From contig NZ_JASVWB010000002.1 in assembly GCF_030287445.1 (NCBI RefSeq), positions 3,348,001 to 3,412,000 on the forward strand: a stretch of 64,000 nt of DNA, written 5' to 3'. Shown piece after piece: positions 7,786 through 18,739 of the stretch; the stretch's first letter is position 1, and every line of letters starts with the position of its first letter. Below the pieces are notes generated by a model. That model had not been told where the DNA came from. It did not search any database and was given only the letters and a program-made list of their open reading frames with translations. The DNA comes from Streptomyces sp. ALI-76-A (lineage in GTDB: Bacteria > Actinomycetota > Actinomycetes > Streptomycetales > Streptomycetaceae). Made by a program: the position numbers and the translations under genes.

Positions 7786-10410
7786 CTACGCCTGCGGCAG
7801 CCGGTCGAGCTGCGTCGCGATCCGCGCGATGTCCGCGTCCGCCTTCGCCAGCCGCGTGCGGATCTTCTCCACCACCTGATCGGGCGCCTTCGCCAGGAAC
7901 GCCTCGTTGCCGAGCTTCGCGTGCGCCTGCGCCTTCTCCTTCTCCGCCGCGGCGAGATCCTTCGCGAGCCGCTTCCGCTCCGCCGCCACATCGATCGTGC
8001 CGGAGAGGTCGAGCGCGACCTCGGCACCCCCGACCGGCAGGGTCGCCGTCGCCGTGAAGGCGTCCCCCTCCGGCTGGAGCCGCAGCAACTGCCGGATGGC
8101 CGTCTCGTGCGGGGCGAGCGCCGTACCGTCCAGCGACAGACGCGCCGGGACCCGCTGCCCCGGCTGCAACCCCTGGTCGGCCCGGAAGCGACGGACCTCG
8201 GTGATGACCGACTGGAGCGTCCCGATCTCCCGCTCGGCGCCCGGGTCGCGGAAGCCGCTGTCCGCCGGCCACTCGGCGATGACGAGCGTCTCGCCCCCGG
8301 TCAGCGTCGTCCACAGCGTCTCCGTGACGAACGGGACGACCGGGTGCAGCAGGCGCAGCGTGACGTCGAGGACCTCGCCGAGGACGCGCTTGCTGACCTC
8401 GGCCGCCTCACCGCCCGCCTGGAACGTGGTCTTGGACAGCTCGACGTACCAGTCGAACACCTCGTCCCACGCGAAGTGGAACAGCGCGTCGGAGAGCTTG
8501 GCGAACTGGTAGTCCTCGTAGAACGCGTCGACCTCGGCGACCACGGAGTTGAGCCGGGACAGGATCCACCGGTCGGTCGCCGACATCGCCGACGGCTCGG
8601 GCAGCGGCCCGTCCACCGTCGCACCGTTCATCAGCGCGAAGCGGGTGGCGTTCCAGATCTTGTTGGCGAAGTTGCGGGAACCCTGGACCCAGTCCTCGCC
8701 GATCGGGACGTCGACGCCCGGGTTCGCGCCGCGCGCGAGGGTGAACCGCAGGGCGTCGGAGCCGTACTTGTCCATCCAGTCCAGCGGGTTGACCGCGTTG
8801 CCGAAGGACTTCGACATCTTCTTGCCGAACTGGTCGCGGACCATGCCGTGCAGGGCGATGGTGTGGAACGGCGGGGTGCCGTCCATCGCGTACAGGCCGA
8901 ACATCATCATCCGGGCGACCCAGAAGAAGAGGATGTCGTAGCCGGTGACCAGGACGGAGTTCGGGTAGAACTTCGCGAGCGAGTCGGTCTGTTCGGGCCA
9001 GCCGAGCGTGGAGAACGGCCACAGGCCGGAGGAGAACCAGGTGTCGAGGACATCGGTGTCCTGCCGCCAGCCCTCACCGGTCGGCGCCTCGTCGTCGGGA
9101 CCGACGCAGACGACTTCGCCGTTCGGCCCGTACCAGACCGGGATCCGGTGCCCCCACCACAACTGGCGTGAGATGCACCAGTCGTGGAGGTTGTCGACCC
9201 AGTCGAAGTACCGCTTCTCCATCTCCTGCGGATGGATCTTGACGCGCCCGTCCCGGACGGCGTCACCGGCCGCCTTCGCCAGCGGGCCGACCTTGACCCA
9301 CCACTGCATGGACAGGCGGGGCTCGATGGTGGTCTTGCAGCGCGAGCAGTGGCCCACGCTGTGGACGTACGGCCGCTTCTCGGCGACGATCCGGCCCTCG
9401 GCGCGCAGCGCGGCGACGATCGCGGAGCGGGCCTCCAGCCGGTCCTGGCCCTGGAAGGGGCCGTGTGCGGTGATGACGGCGTGCTCGTCCATGATCGTGA
9501 TGGCGGGCAGGTCGTGCCGCTGGCCGATCTCGAAGTCGTTCGGGTCGTGCGCCGGGGTGACCTTGACGGCACCCGTGCCGAACTCCGGGTCGACGTGCTC
9601 GTCGGCGACGACCGGGATGGAACGGTCCGTCAGCGGCAGCCTGATGAGCTTGCCGACCAGGTGCTTGTACCGCTCGTCGTCGGGGTGGACGGCGACCGCC
9701 GTGTCCCCGAGCATGGTCTCGGCGCGGGTGGTGGCGACGACGATCGTCTCGTCCCCGTCGCCGTACTTCATGGAGACGAGCTCGCCGTCGTCGTCCTGGT
9801 ACTCCACCTCGATGTCCGAGATGGCGGTCAGACAGCGCGGGCACCAGTTGATGATGCGCTCGGCGCGGTAGATCAGCTCGTCGTCGTAGAGCCGCTTGAA
9901 GATGGTCTGGACGGCCTGCGAGAGACCCTCGTCCATGGTGAAGCGCTCACGCGACCACGCGACACCGTCGCCGAGGCGGCGCATCTGCCCGCTGATCTGC
10001 CCGCCGGACTCGGCCTTCCACTGCCAGACCCGCTCGACGAAGGCCTCCCGGCCCAGGTCGTGCCGGGACTTGCCCTCCTTGCCGAGCTCCCGCTCCACGA
10101 CGTTCTGCGTGGCGATCCCGGCGTGGTCCATGCCGGGCTGCCACAGCGTCTCGTGGCCCTGCATCCGCTTGCGGCGGGTCAGGGCGTCGATGAGGGTGTG
10201 CTCGAAGGCGTGCCCGAGGTGCAGCGAGCCCGTGACGTTCGGCGGCGGGATGACGACCGTGTACGGAGGCTTGTCGCTCTTCGCGTCGGCCTCGAAGTAA
10301 CCCCGCTCCACCCAGCGCTCGTACAGCGGCCCCTCTACGTCGGCCGGCGCGTACTGGGTCGGCAGTTCGGTGTCGGGCGCTGGTGGCTGCTGCTGAGCGT
10401 TCTCGGTCAC
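7786..10410 (-). CDS. valS: Valyl-tRNA synthetase
   Basis: Class I aminoacyl-tRNA synthetase charging tRNA-Val, 874 aa. The HIGH-type signature is in [13 protein letters not shown] (residues 55-67), the KMSKS loop appears as KKMSKSFGN, and the editing (CP1) domain and anticodon-binding domain lie in the usual order. The last about 75 residues form the Ala/Lys/Glu-rich coiled-coil arm that contacts tRNA. The start is a GTG at 10410 preceded by GAGCGG. I looked for a T-box leader upstream and saw none; the divergent gene starts only 136 bp away. Next on the strand is the inverted repeat, then folC. Confidence 0.97.
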   Translation of the reverse strand: MTENAQQQPPAPDTELPTQYAPADVEGPLYERWVERGYFEADAKSDKPPYTVVIPPPNVTGSLHLGHAFEHTLIDALTRRKRMQGHETLWQPGMDHAGIATQNVVERELGKEGKSRHDLGREAFVERVWQWKAESGGQISGQMRRLGDGVAWSRERFTMDEGLSQAVQTIFKRLYDDELIYRAERIINWCPRCLTAISDIEVEYQDDDGELVSMKYGDGDETIVVATTRAETMLGDTAVAVHPDDERYKHLVGKLIRLPLTDRSIPVVADEHVDPEFGTGAVKVTPAHDPNDFEIGQRHDLPAITIMDEHAVITAHGPFQGQDRLEARSAIVAALRAEGRIVAEKRPYVHSVGHCSRCKTTIEPRLSMQWWVKVGPLAKAAGDAVRDGRVKIHPQEMEKRYFDWVDNLHDWCISRQLWWGHRIPVWYGPNGEVVCVGPDDEAPTGEGWRQDTDVLDTWFSSGLWPFSTLGWPEQTDSLAKFYPNSVLVTGYDILFFWVARMMMFGLYAMDGTPPFHTIALHGMVRDQFGKKMSKSFGNAVNPLDWMDKYGSDALRFTLARGANPGVDVPIGEDWVQGSRNFANKIWNATRFALMNGATVDGPLPEPSAMSATDRWILSRLNSVVAEVDAFYEDYQFAKLSDALFHFAWDEVFDWYVELSKTTFQAGGEAAEVSKRVLGEVLDVTLRLLHPVVPFVTETLWTTLTGGETLVIAEWPADSGFRDPGAEREIGTLQSVITEVRRFRADQGLQPGQRVPARLSLDGTALAPHETAIRQLLRLQPEGDAFTATATLPVGGAEVALDLSGTIDVAAERKRLAKDLAAAEKEKAQAHAKLGNEAFLAKAPDQVVEKIRTRLAKADADIARIATQLDRLPQA

Positions 10411-10546
10411 CCGCTCAGTTTAGGGGTGTCACGGGGCAGTCCCGAAACGCCTTTGTTGTGTAACGGTGAGGGCCCCGATGCGGTGCGCGACCCGCGCCTG
10501 CGCCAGGATGTCGTGAACACATAAGTATCTGGAGGGGAACCCAGGA

Positions 10547-11488
10547 ATGAGTCACAACCAGCCGGGCCCGTACGGCGGGCAGCCCCAGCAGCCCGGACCG
10601 TACGGCCAGCAGCCGCAGGCCCCGCAGCCCGGCTACGGCTACCCCCAGCAGGCCCCTCCGGCCCAGCCCGGCTACGGCTACCCGCAGCAGCCCGGCCAGG
10701 GCGCCCCGCCGCAGACCCCGCCGTACGGCCAGCAGGCCCCCTACGGCCAGCAGCAGCCGCCGTACGGCCAGGCTCCGTACGGCGCGCCGCAGCCGCCGGC
10801 TCCGGGAGGCGGCAAGAAGAAGACGGGCCTCGTCATCGGCGCGGTCGCCGTGGTGGCGGCCATCGCGGTGGGCGCGTACTTCGTGATCGGCGGGGGCGGC
10901 GGCTCCTCGGACGTCGCGGACGACGGCCCGCACAAGCTGACGACGCCGGCGACGGTCCTCAACGGCGAGTACAAGAAGGCCGAGGACGCCGACAGCGGCG
11001 GCTTCGACAAGGACGACATCAAGGACGCCGAGAAGCACGGCGTGAAGAACGCCAAGGACGTGAACGCCGGCTACCAGTCCGGGAGCGAGGAAAACCCCTT
11101 CGCCATGAAGATGGTCAACTTCATGGGCGTCTACGGGGACATCGAGGACCCCGAGGCGGTCGTCGACGGCATGTTCACCGAGATGAAGAAGAGCGCCAGT
11201 GAGGACGGCGAGGGTGAGGCCGTGGGCAGCCCGAAGGCCTTCACCCCCAGCGGCCTGGAAGGCGCCGTCCTCAAGTGCCAGGAGACGAAGGTCAAGGGCG
11301 ACTCCTCGGCCGGCTCGACCGGTCCGAGCGAGGTCAGTGTGCCGGTGTGCATCTGGGGCGACCACAGCACGCTGGGCGTCATCATCCCCCTCGACCTGGC
11401 CGACGCGATGGCCGGCAAGGCGGCTGACCTGTCAGGCGCGGCGGACCTGACCGCCAAGGTCCGCAAGGACGTCCGCGTCAAGGCCTGA
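10547..11488 (+). CDS. Proline/glutamine-rich single-pass membrane protein
   Basis: I do not recognise a function. 313 aa. Residues 1-88 are a low-complexity cytosolic region of Pro, Gln, Gly and Tyr with repeated QPGYGYPQQ and APYGQQ units. A KKK stop-transfer then precedes one membrane span (about 94-114) and a Gly-rich linker. The outer domain (about 120-313) is acidic and Lys-rich and has two cysteines (LKCQET and VPVCIWG) that could form a disulfide. It starts with GGAGGGGAACCCAGGA before the ATG. It diverges from valS and converges on clpX, a conserved Streptomyces location. Proteins of this layout are abundant in the genus and generally uncharacterised. Confidence 0.85.
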   Translation: MSHNQPGPYGGQPQQPGPYGQQPQAPQPGYGYPQQAPPAQPGYGYPQQPGQGAPPQTPPYGQQAPYGQQQPPYGQAPYGAPQPPAPGGGKKKTGLVIGAVAVVAAIAVGAYFVIGGGGGSSDVADDGPHKLTTPATVLNGEYKKAEDADSGGFDKDDIKDAEKHGVKNAKDVNAGYQSGSEENPFAMKMVNFMGVYGDIEDPEAVVDGMFTEMKKSASEDGEGEAVGSPKAFTPSGLEGAVLKCQETKVKGDSSAGSTGPSEVSVPVCIWGDHSTLGVIIPLDLADAMAGKAADLSGAADLTAKVRKDVRVKA

Positions 11489-11506
11489 CCCGCACCACGG
11501 AACGAC

Positions 11507-11539
11507 GAAGGGCCCCGGTCGGTCGACCGGGGCCCCTTC
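11507..11539. terminator. Bidirectional terminator between the 10.5-kb membrane gene and clpX
   Basis: Convergent genes are separated by a GC hairpin with arms GGCCCCGGTC / GACCGGGGCC around a 4-nt loop, flanked by short A/T edges (AAGG / CCTT). The position suits termination in both directions. Confidence 0.75.
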
Positions 11540-11558
11540 CGTGTGCGCTCGTCGGCGG

Positions 11559-12845
<1,287 letters not shown>

Positions 12846-13016
12846 GGTGTGCTTCCCCTTCGCCTGGGAGACGCCTAGGTCCAGCGGCTCCTGGTGCTGC
12901 CTTATGTCCGACGGTACCTTGCCGAGCCCCCCGTTCGGGCCCCCCTTGGCGCGGTTCACTTTGACGTGCAGCGTGTCAAACCGTGCCAAGGGGCGGCAGA
13001 CGATACATCCTCCGCG

Positions 13017-13697
13017 TCAGCGGACGGAGGCGTTGTTCATCTTCCGGGTGGAGATGATCTGGTCGATCAGGCCGTACGCCAGCGCGTCGTCGGCCGTGAG
13101 GATCTTGTCGCGCTCGATGTCCTCGCGGATCTTCTCGATCGGCGTGGTGGAGTGCTTGGCCAGCAGGTCTTCCAGCTGGGCACGCATCCGGAGGATCTCG
13201 TTCGCCGCGATTTCCAGGTCGGAGACCTGGCCCCGGCCCGTCTCGCTGTACGGCTGGTGGATCAGCACACGGGCGTTCGGGAGCGCCATGCGCTTGCCGG
13301 GCGTACCGGCGGCCAGCAGGATGGCGGCGGCCGAGGCGGCCTGGCCCATGCAGACCGTCTGGACATCCGGCTTCACGAACTGCATGGTGTCGTAAATCGC
13401 AGTCAGCGCGGTGAAGGAGCCACCGGGGCTGTTGATGTAGACCGAGATGTCCCGGTCGGGGTCCATCGACTCCAGGCACAGCAGCTGCGCCATGACGTCG
13501 TTGGCGGACGCGTCGTCGATCTGCACACCGAGGAAGATCACACGCTCCTCGAAGAGCTTCGCGTACGGGTCGTACTCGCGCACGCCCTGCGAGGTGCGCT
13601 CGACGAAGCGCGGGATGACGTAGCGGGACTCGGCCGCCGGGACGGTGAGCTCGGCGCGTGTGCGGTCGTACAGGCCGCTGCCGGGGTAGTCGTTCAC
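13017..13697 (-). CDS. clpP2: ATP-dependent Clp protease proteolytic subunit ClpP2
   Basis: Serine protease that forms mixed heptameric rings with ClpP1. 226 aa. The catalytic Ser is in [11 protein letters not shown], the His in [13 protein letters not shown], and family blocks VYINSPGGS and [11 protein letters not shown] are intact. It follows clpP1 by 49 bp, the standard Streptomyces clpP1-clpP2 operon. The operon is expected to be switched on by ClgR through the operator upstream of clpP1. Both catalytic residues are present, so it should be an active subunit rather than a structural one. Confidence 0.97.
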   Translation of the reverse strand: MNDYPGSGLYDRTRAELTVPAAESRYVIPRFVERTSQGVREYDPYAKLFEERVIFLGVQIDDASANDVMAQLLCLESMDPDRDISVYINSPGGSFTALTAIYDTMQFVKPDVQTVCMGQAASAAAILLAAGTPGKRMALPNARVLIHQPYSETGRGQVSDLEIAANEILRMRAQLEDLLAKHSTTPIEKIREDIERDKILTADDALAYGLIDQIISTRKMNNASVR

Positions 13698-13746
13698 TTT
13701 CTGTCTCCTTGGGGCTGTGGCGGTCGGCTGGGGGCTGTACTGGGGC

Positions 13747-14367
13747 TCAGGCCGCCCCGGTGCCGCCGCCGCCCGGCATACCGGCGGCCGTGGGGATCAC
13801 GTCGTCGATGAGGCCGTACTCCTTGGCCTCGAGCGCGTCGAACCAGCGGTCGCGGTCCGAGTCACGGGTGATCTGCTCGATGCTCTGGCCGGTGTGCTGC
13901 GAGGTGAGCTCGGCCATGCGCTTCTTGGTGTGCAGCAGCCGCTCGGCGTGGATCTTGATGTCGGAGGCCGAGCCGGCCAGACCGGCGGACGGCTGGTGGA
14001 TCAGGATCTCGGCGTTCGGGAGCGCGAAGCGCTTGCCCGGCGTACCCGCGCTGAGCAGGAACTGGCCCATGGAAGCGGCCAGACCCATGGCGATGGTCAC
14101 CACGTCGTTCTTGATGAACTGCATGGTGTCGTAGATCGCCATGCCGGCCGTGATCGAGCCACCGGGACTGTTGATGTAGAGGTAGATGTCCTTGTCGGGG
14201 TCAGCGGCAAGGAGCAGCAACTGTGCGGTGATCTTGTTGGCGATGTCGTCGTCGACCGCCTGGCCGAGGAAGATGATCCGCTCGCCGAGCAGCCGGTTGT
14301 ATACCTGGTCGCCGAGGCCACCACCGATGGAGGGGTCGCCGGCGGCGGAGGGCATCAGATTCGTCAC
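13747..14367 (-). CDS. clpP1: ATP-dependent Clp protease proteolytic subunit ClpP1
   Basis: Partner of ClpP2 in the housekeeping and developmental Clp protease. 206 aa from the ATG at 14367. The catalytic Ser is in [11 protein letters not shown] and the His in [18 protein letters not shown] and [11 protein letters not shown] are conserved. It is the first gene of the clpP1-clpP2 pair. A ClgR-type operator (14512-14522) lies about 145 bp upstream, beyond which sits the tig terminator. ClpP1 is the isoform needed for normal aerial mycelium in S. lividans (literature knowledge). Confidence 0.97.
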   Translation of the reverse strand: MTNLMPSAAGDPSIGGGLGDQVYNRLLGERIIFLGQAVDDDIANKITAQLLLLAADPDKDIYLYINSPGGSITAGMAIYDTMQFIKNDVVTIAMGLAASMGQFLLSAGTPGKRFALPNAEILIHQPSAGLAGSASDIKIHAERLLHTKKRMAELTSQHTGQSIEQITRDSDRDRWFDALEAKEYGLIDDVIPTAAGMPGGGGTGAA

Positions 14368-14511
14368 GTATCCACCTGCTCGTCTTACGACGGCGTCCGG
14401 GCCGTCTTACGTGTTCTGCCGGGGCTCGGGGGGCTCGGGGACTCCCCTGCCCTCGTACTCATGGACCCTAACGCGCGGGTCCCTTCGGGGAATCCCGCAA
14501 AAGGAACTGTT

Positions 14512-14522
14512 CGCTGTGAGCG
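14512..14522 (-). promoter_or_regulatory. ClgR-type operator upstream of clpP1P2
   Basis: Read on the clpP1 strand the site is CGCTCACAGCG, a full match to the ClgR core CGCYNANRGCG known from actinobacterial clp promoters. It is followed by AAC as in the extended consensus. It lies 145 bp upstream of clpP1 between the tig stem-loop and the gene, where Streptomyces ClgR is known to activate clpP1. The match is direct observation; binding is inference. Confidence 0.65.
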
Positions 14523-14584
14523 CAGGTCGCTCGCGCCGGCCGGAGCCGTCCCGTCGTACCGGGGAACCGTCCCGCCGTACGGCA

Positions 14585-14621
14585 GGAGGGCCCCGGGGCT
14601 TGGTGCACCCCAGGGCCCTCC
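14585..14621 (-). terminator. Terminator of tig
   Basis: Fourteen-base stem (GGAGGGCCCCGGGG with CCCCAGGGCCCTCC, one mismatch) around a 9-nt loop, 24 bases past the tig stop and before the clpP1 promoter region. Confidence 0.75.
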
Positions 14622-14645
14622 GTACGACCTGACAGCGCCGTGGGC

Positions 14646-16043
14646 TCAGCCCTCGGTCTTCTCCTCGGTCTTCTCCTCGGCCGGAGCCTCGGCGGGGGTT
14701 TCGGTGGCCTCGGCGGCCTCCGTCTCCTCCTCCTCGTCCTCCAGGTCGATGATCTCGCCGTTGGTGTCCTTGACCGTGGCCTTCTCGACCACGACGGCCA
14801 GGGCCTTGCCGCGGGCGACCTCGCCGACCAGCAGCGGGACCTGACCGCCCTCGACGACCGCCTGGGCGAACTGGTCGGGGGACATGCCGGAGGAGGCCGC
14901 GCGCCGCATGAGGTGCTCGGTGAGCTCCTCCTGGTTGACGTTGAGCTTCTCCTGCTTGACCAGCTCGTCGAGGACGAACTGGGTCTTGATGCCCTTGACC
15001 GCGGCCTCACGCGTCTCGGTCTCGAACTCCTCCTCCGTCTTGCCCTGGATCTCCAGGTACTTCGGGAGGTCGAGGCCCATCTGGCCGAGCTGGTGGTGCT
15101 CCAGGTTGTGCTTGCGGGTGTTGACCTCTTCCTCGAGGAGCTTCTCGGGGACGGGCACCTCGACGAGCTCCAGCAGCTTCTCCAGGACGCGCTCCTGGGC
15201 CTGCGTGGCCTGGTCGTACTGCTTCATGTTCTCCAGGCGCTTGCGGCTGTCGGCGCGGAGCTCCTCGAGGGTGTCGAACTCGGAGGCGAGCTGCGCGAAC
15301 TCGTCATCCAGCTCGGGGAGTTCGCGCGCGGCGACCTGGGTGACCTTGACGGTGACCTCGGCCTCCTTGCCGGCCGCCGAGCCGCCCTTGAGCTCGGAGG
15401 CGAAGGTGGCCTCGCCACCGGCCTCCAGGCCCGTCACGGCGTCGTCGATGCCGTCCAGCAGCTCACCGGAGCCGATGGTGTAGGAGACGCCGCTCGCGAC
15501 GCCGTCCTCCAGCACCTCTCCGTCGACCTTGGCCTCCAGGTCGAGGGTGACGACGTCGCCGTCCTGGGCGGCACGCTCGACCGGGGAGGTCGAGGCGAAG
15601 CGCTCACGCAGGTCGGAGACGGCCTTGTCGACGTCCTCCTCGCTGACCTCGACCGCGTCGACCTCGACCTCGATGCCGGAGTAGTCCGGGATCTCGAGGG
15701 CGGGGCGGACGTCGACCTCGGCGGTGAAGTTCAGCGTCTCGCCGTCCTTCAGCTCGGTGATGTCGACCTCGGGCTGGCCCAGGACGTTGAGCTCGGCCTC
15801 GTTGACCGCTTCGGTGTAGAACTTCGGAAGCGCGTCGTTGACGGCCTCCTCGAGTACGGCGCCGCGACCGAACCGCTGGTCGATGACTCGGGCCGGGATC
15901 TTGCCCTTGCGGAAGCCCTTCACCGTGACCTGCTGGTTGATCTTCTTGTACGCCGCGTCGAGGCTGTCCTTGAGCTCCTCGAAGGGCACCTCGACAGTGA
16001 GCCGAACCCGAGTCGGGTTCAGGGTCTCCACGGCGCTCTTCAC
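14646..16043 (-). CDS. tig: Trigger factor (ribosome-associated chaperone / prolyl isomerase)
   Basis: Binds the ribosome exit tunnel and shields nascent chains; the middle domain is an FKBP-type prolyl isomerase. From the GTG at 16043 (AAGGAGA 8 nt upstream) it is 465 aa. The ribosome-docking signature GFRKGKIP is at residues 43-50, the isomerase domain is about 150-240 ([13 protein letters not shown] to LPELDDEFA), and the helical arms follow. The last about 30 residues are an acidic Glu/Ala/Thr tail. The open frame reaches 16187, but the upstream part is basic non-family sequence. It precedes the clp genes, as in most actinobacteria, but has its own terminator. Confidence 0.97.
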   Translation of the reverse strand: MKSAVETLNPTRVRLTVEVPFEELKDSLDAAYKKINQQVTVKGFRKGKIPARVIDQRFGRGAVLEEAVNDALPKFYTEAVNEAELNVLGQPEVDITELKDGETLNFTAEVDVRPALEIPDYSGIEVEVDAVEVSEEDVDKAVSDLRERFASTSPVERAAQDGDVVTLDLEAKVDGEVLEDGVASGVSYTIGSGELLDGIDDAVTGLEAGGEATFASELKGGSAAGKEAEVTVKVTQVAARELPELDDEFAQLASEFDTLEELRADSRKRLENMKQYDQATQAQERVLEKLLELVEVPVPEKLLEEEVNTRKHNLEHHQLGQMGLDLPKYLEIQGKTEEEFETETREAAVKGIKTQFVLDELVKQEKLNVNQEELTEHLMRRAASSGMSPDQFAQAVVEGGQVPLLVGEVARGKALAVVVEKATVKDTNGEIIDLEDEEEETEAAEATETPAEAPAEEKTEEKTEG

Positions 16044-16288
16044 GGTTCGGTCTCCTTGTGGCTGACTTCTTGGGTTCTGCCCGCTGCCAGACCGGCTCCG
16101 GGCAAATTCGCCGCCCGGAGGACTTCGCAGGGAGAGACACACGGGCGTGCAGCTTGCATAGTAACGGCAGCGGCGACACGGCCCCAAAGGCGATCAGGGG
16201 ACGCGATCACCCGAGGTGATCGTGCGGGCGGTCCTGCGAGTGGTCCTGCGGGCGTTCCGATGACGGACCGATGACGGCCGGCAAGTGG

Positions 16289-16362
16289 TCGGGGTGGCGG
16301 GATTTGAACCCACGGCCTTCCGCTCCCAAAGCGGACGCGCTACCAAGCTGCGCCACACCCCG
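16289..16362 (-). tRNA. tRNA-Pro (UGG)
   Basis: Folds as a full cloverleaf on the minus strand: acceptor CGGGGTG/CACCCCG with discriminator A, D arm GCGC/GCGC, anticodon arm TCCGC-TTTGGGA-GCGGA (anticodon TGG), and T arm GTGGG-TTCAAAT-CCCGC. The 3' CCA is not encoded (the next bases are CC), which is common for Streptomyces tRNAs. tRNA-Pro 3' ends are known integration sites for actinomycete elements; none is inserted here. Confidence 0.95.
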
Positions 16363-16490
16363 TGCTGGTGCGACACGTAGGGTACATGCCCCGAGGCCGT
16401 CGGACCGCCGGATTGACGGGGTGTGCGACGAGGGGGGACGACCCGCTACGATGCCTCCTGTGCCGTGGTCACCGAACCGCGGCGCGCTGT

Positions 16491-16561
16491 GCGGGCGTAG
16501 CTCAATGGTAGAGCCCTAGTCTTCCAAACTAGCTACGCGGGTTCGATTCCCGTCGCCCGCT
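16491..16561 (+). tRNA. tRNA-Gly (UCC)
   Basis: Complete cloverleaf on the plus strand: acceptor GCGGGCG/CGCCCGC with discriminator T, D arm GCTC/GAGC, anticodon arm CTAGT-CTTCCAA-ACTAG (anticodon TCC), and T arm GCGGG-TTCGATT-CCCGT. No encoded CCA. It diverges from tRNA-Pro. A very strong stem-loop follows 6 nt after the 3' end. Confidence 0.96.
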
Positions 16562-16566
16562 CCGAC

Positions 16567-16610
16567 AAGGCCTCCGGCCCGGTCCTTCCGAGGACCGGGC
16601 CGGAGGCCTT
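16567..16610 (+). terminator. Terminator of tRNA-Gly
   Basis: Perfect 19-bp stem beginning AAGGCCTCCGG and ending CCGGAGGCCTT around a TTCCGA loop, followed by TCT. It is also placed to stop transcription of the convergent small membrane gene. Confidence 0.85.
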
Positions 16611-16641
16611 TCTGCTCTGCGGCGGACCGGGCGATCCATGG

Positions 16642-16836
16642 CTAGAACTGGATCGAGTTGATGGTCTCCGCTATCGAGTTCAGGAACCGCTGGATGTCGT
16701 CGGCCATGCCGGTCGAGGCGAGGAAGAAGCCGAAGAGCACAGCGACTACGGCCGGGCCGGCCTTGAGCGAGCCTCCCCGGATCAACACCACCATGATGAT
16801 CGCCAACAGCAGCACCACTGACAGCGAAATGGCCAC
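16642..16836 (-). CDS. Small two-helix membrane protein, unknown function
   Basis: 64 aa from a GTG at 16836 with GAGGGTG about 9 nt upstream. Two hydrophobic helices (residues 2-19 and 26-43) are separated by a basic/Gly turn (IRGGSLKAGP). An amphipathic C-terminal helix (DDIQRFLNSIAETINSIQF) follows. I know of similar short membrane proteins scattered through Streptomyces chromosomes and plasmids, but no function. Coding potential is supported by normal third-position GC bias and the clean topology. It stands alone, facing the tRNA-Gly terminator, with a 545-bp gene-free region behind it that probably carries its promoter. Confidence 0.75.
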   Translation of the reverse strand: MAISLSVVLLLAIIMVVLIRGGSLKAGPAVVAVLFGFFLASTGMADDIQRFLNSIAETINSIQF

Positions 16837-17381
16837 AACTGATCACACCCTCGGTCGGTCCGCTCTCCCGGCCCGGGGATGCCACCCCGCGCACCCCCGC
16901 CAGAACCATCGTGCCACCAACACAGCCCGCATATGCGGCGCGTGACCCAACGTTGGCCATGGTCGCCCCGGACCGCCACGCGTCGGCGGGTGCGCACCGC
17001 CCCCAGTCGCCGCCCTCGCACAGCAATTCGAGGAGCCACCCGCACAGGGAATTGGACCGCATCGTTTCCGTGTCCACACAATGTGTTCGCAGGTAATTCG
17101 AATTGCCGTCACACAAGGCATCGACAGGTCGCACGGCATGCCGATAATGCACTATTTAGTAGGGATGAATGGTGACAAGCAGGGCGCATGTGCGACGCTC
17201 TCGCGGACGGTCCGCATGTGGCGGCCATCACGCCGAATCGCTGTCAACTTCACGAAAACGCGGGTACGCGAAGGCATTAACCAGGAATGACATCGAGGGT
17301 TTTACGAAAGCGCGCAGCCGGAGCTAGGGTGCCTCAGATGTTCCACGCCGCCTCGTCCCCCGCAAGCCCAGCGAGGTCCCT
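16837..17381. other. 545-bp gene-free, AT-richer region
   Basis: No credible gene: the short open frames lack family sense and codon bias. The stretch from about 17040 to 17310 is clearly less GC-rich than its surroundings. It holds a near-perfect palindrome GGTAATTCGAATTGCC (17092-17107, one mismatch) and further AATTCG/GAATTGG half-sites near 17023 and 17048. It must contain promoters for the small membrane gene and probably for the acyltransferase. A regulator-binding cluster is possible. Confidence 0.5.
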
Positions 17382-18575
17382 GTGACGAACTCGCTGCGAC
17401 CGCACGACCCCCACCGAGCGCCGCTCCCCCCGACGCAGTCGTCGGCGGACGGAGTGCCCAGTCCGCGCTCGCCGCAGAACCAGCACCGGCACCAGCCCCG
17501 GAGCAAGCCCGGCAGCCGGCGCGACGCGTTCTTCGACAACGCCAAGTACCTGGCGATCGTCCTGGTCGCCGTGGGTCACTCCTGGGAACCCGTCAAGGGC
17601 GACAGCCGCACCCTGGAGGCCCTGTACACGGTCGTGTACGCCTTCCACATGCCGGCGTTCATCATCATCTCCGGCTTCTTCTCGCGCAGCTTCGACCTGC
17701 GCGCCGACCGGCTCAAGCGACTGATCACCGGCGTGGTCGTGCCGTACGTCGTCTTCGAGACGGCCTACTCCCTCTTCAAGTACGTCGCCGGCGACTCGTC
17801 GGACCGGGAGATCAGCCTGCTGGACCCGTGGTTCCTGACCTGGTTCCTGTGCGCGCTGTTCATCTGGCGGATGACCACACCGGTCTGGAAGCTGGTGCGG
17901 TGGCCGCTGCCGGTCGCGCTCGGCATCGCGATGCTGGCGACCGTCAGCCCGCAGATCGGCGACGACCTCGACCTGCAACGCGTGCTGCAGTTCCTGCCGT
18001 ACTTCGTGCTCGGTCTGTGCCTGAAGCCCGAACACTTCCGGCTGGTGCGCCGGCGGGCGATGAGGATCGTGTCGGTGCCCGTGTTCGCGGCCGCGCTGGC
18101 CGTCGGCTGGTGGGCCGTGCCGCGCATGAACACGTCGTGGTTCTACCACCGGGACGCGGCGCAGGAGCTGGGCGCCCCCTGGTGGACCGGGCCGGTCATG
18201 GTCCTCGCGATGTTCGGCTGCTCGCTGCTGCTGACCGCCTGCTTCTTCTCCTGGGTGCCGGGCCGGAACCTGTGGTTCACGGCGCTCGGCGCGGGCACCC
18301 TGTACGGCTATCTGCTGCACGGCTTCCTGATCAAGGCCGGCGACTACGCGGGCTGGTTCGACCAGGCCTGGCTGCACCGGCCGCTCGGCGAGATCCTCGT
18401 GAGCGTCCTCGCGGCCGTCGCCGTGACCCTGCTGTGCACCTCGCCGGTGCGGCGGGTGTTCCGGTTCGCGATGGAACCGACGATGGCCTGGGCCTTCAGG
18501 TCCGACGCCGCCGAGCAGGCCCGTGGGCGCGAGCAGCGCGCGAAGAGCCCGGTACGCGAGAAGGCCGGCGTCTAG
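17382..18575 (+). CDS. Membrane acyltransferase, family 3 / fucose 4-O-acetylase-like
   Basis: 397-aa polytopic membrane enzyme of the acyltransferase-3 type (COG3594-like), which O-acylates sugars or polymers at the membrane. After a disordered Pro/Gln/Arg-rich N-terminus (about 1-45), the family opening DAFFDNAKYLAIVLVAVGHS contains the conserved NAKY and histidine motif. YAFHMPAFIIISGFF follows, then about ten membrane spans. The acceptor is unknown. It starts at a GTG with GAGG 7-10 nt before it. Its TAG stop is contributed by the edge of the MITE-like repeat at 18573-18739, so the natural C-terminus may have been changed by that insertion. It stands alone on the plus strand. Confidence 0.88.
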   Translation: MTNSLRPHDPHRAPLPPTQSSADGVPSPRSPQNQHRHQPRSKPGSRRDAFFDNAKYLAIVLVAVGHSWEPVKGDSRTLEALYTVVYAFHMPAFIIISGFFSRSFDLRADRLKRLITGVVVPYVVFETAYSLFKYVAGDSSDREISLLDPWFLTWFLCALFIWRMTTPVWKLVRWPLPVALGIAMLATVSPQIGDDLDLQRVLQFLPYFVLGLCLKPEHFRLVRRRAMRIVSVPVFAAALAVGWWAVPRMNTSWFYHRDAAQELGAPWWTGPVMVLAMFGCSLLLTACFFSWVPGRNLWFTALGAGTLYGYLLHGFLIKAGDYAGWFDQAWLHRPLGEILVSVLAAVAVTLLCTSPVRRVFRFAMEPTMAWAFRSDAAEQARGREQRAKSPVREKAGV

Positions 18576-18739
18576 TGCCGCGGCAGGCAACGTTCGCCCG
18601 TCAAGGAGCGGCGTCCGGTGCGTGCTCTCGGCGTGCCGGCCGGAAGCCCTCGTACTGGATGTACTCGGGCTTTCGGCCGGTGCGGCGAGAGGGGGTGCCG
18701 GGCGTCGCGACGGGGCGAACGTCGCCTGCCACGGCACTA
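18573..18739. mobile_element. MITE-like inverted repeat flanked by TA
   Basis: A 163-bp core (18575-18737) reads GTGCCGCGGCAGGCAACGTT inwards from the left and GTGCCGTGGCAGGCGACGTT inwards from the right. The two halves pair imperfectly to the centre (AGCCC ... GGGCT around 18645-18673), giving arms of roughly 79 bp. Each end abuts TA inside a CTAG, the target signature of IS630/Tc1-mariner transposases. There is no transposase gene; a short frame on either strand is a by-product of the symmetry. It is probably a non-autonomous element mobilised in trans (inference). Confidence 0.6.

Noticed and set aside
5638..9171. 1177-codon plus-strand open frame
   Set aside because: It is antisense to folC and valS; the Arg/Gly/Val-rich translation is the usual shadow of a high-GC gene with no domain sense.
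10411..10546. T-box leader for valS
   Set aside because: No specifier loop, T-box sequence or terminator/antiterminator pair is visible and the gap is only 136 bp.
17081..17290. 69-codon ORF in the AT-richer region
   Set aside because: No ribosome site, no typical third-position GC bias and no recognisable motif.
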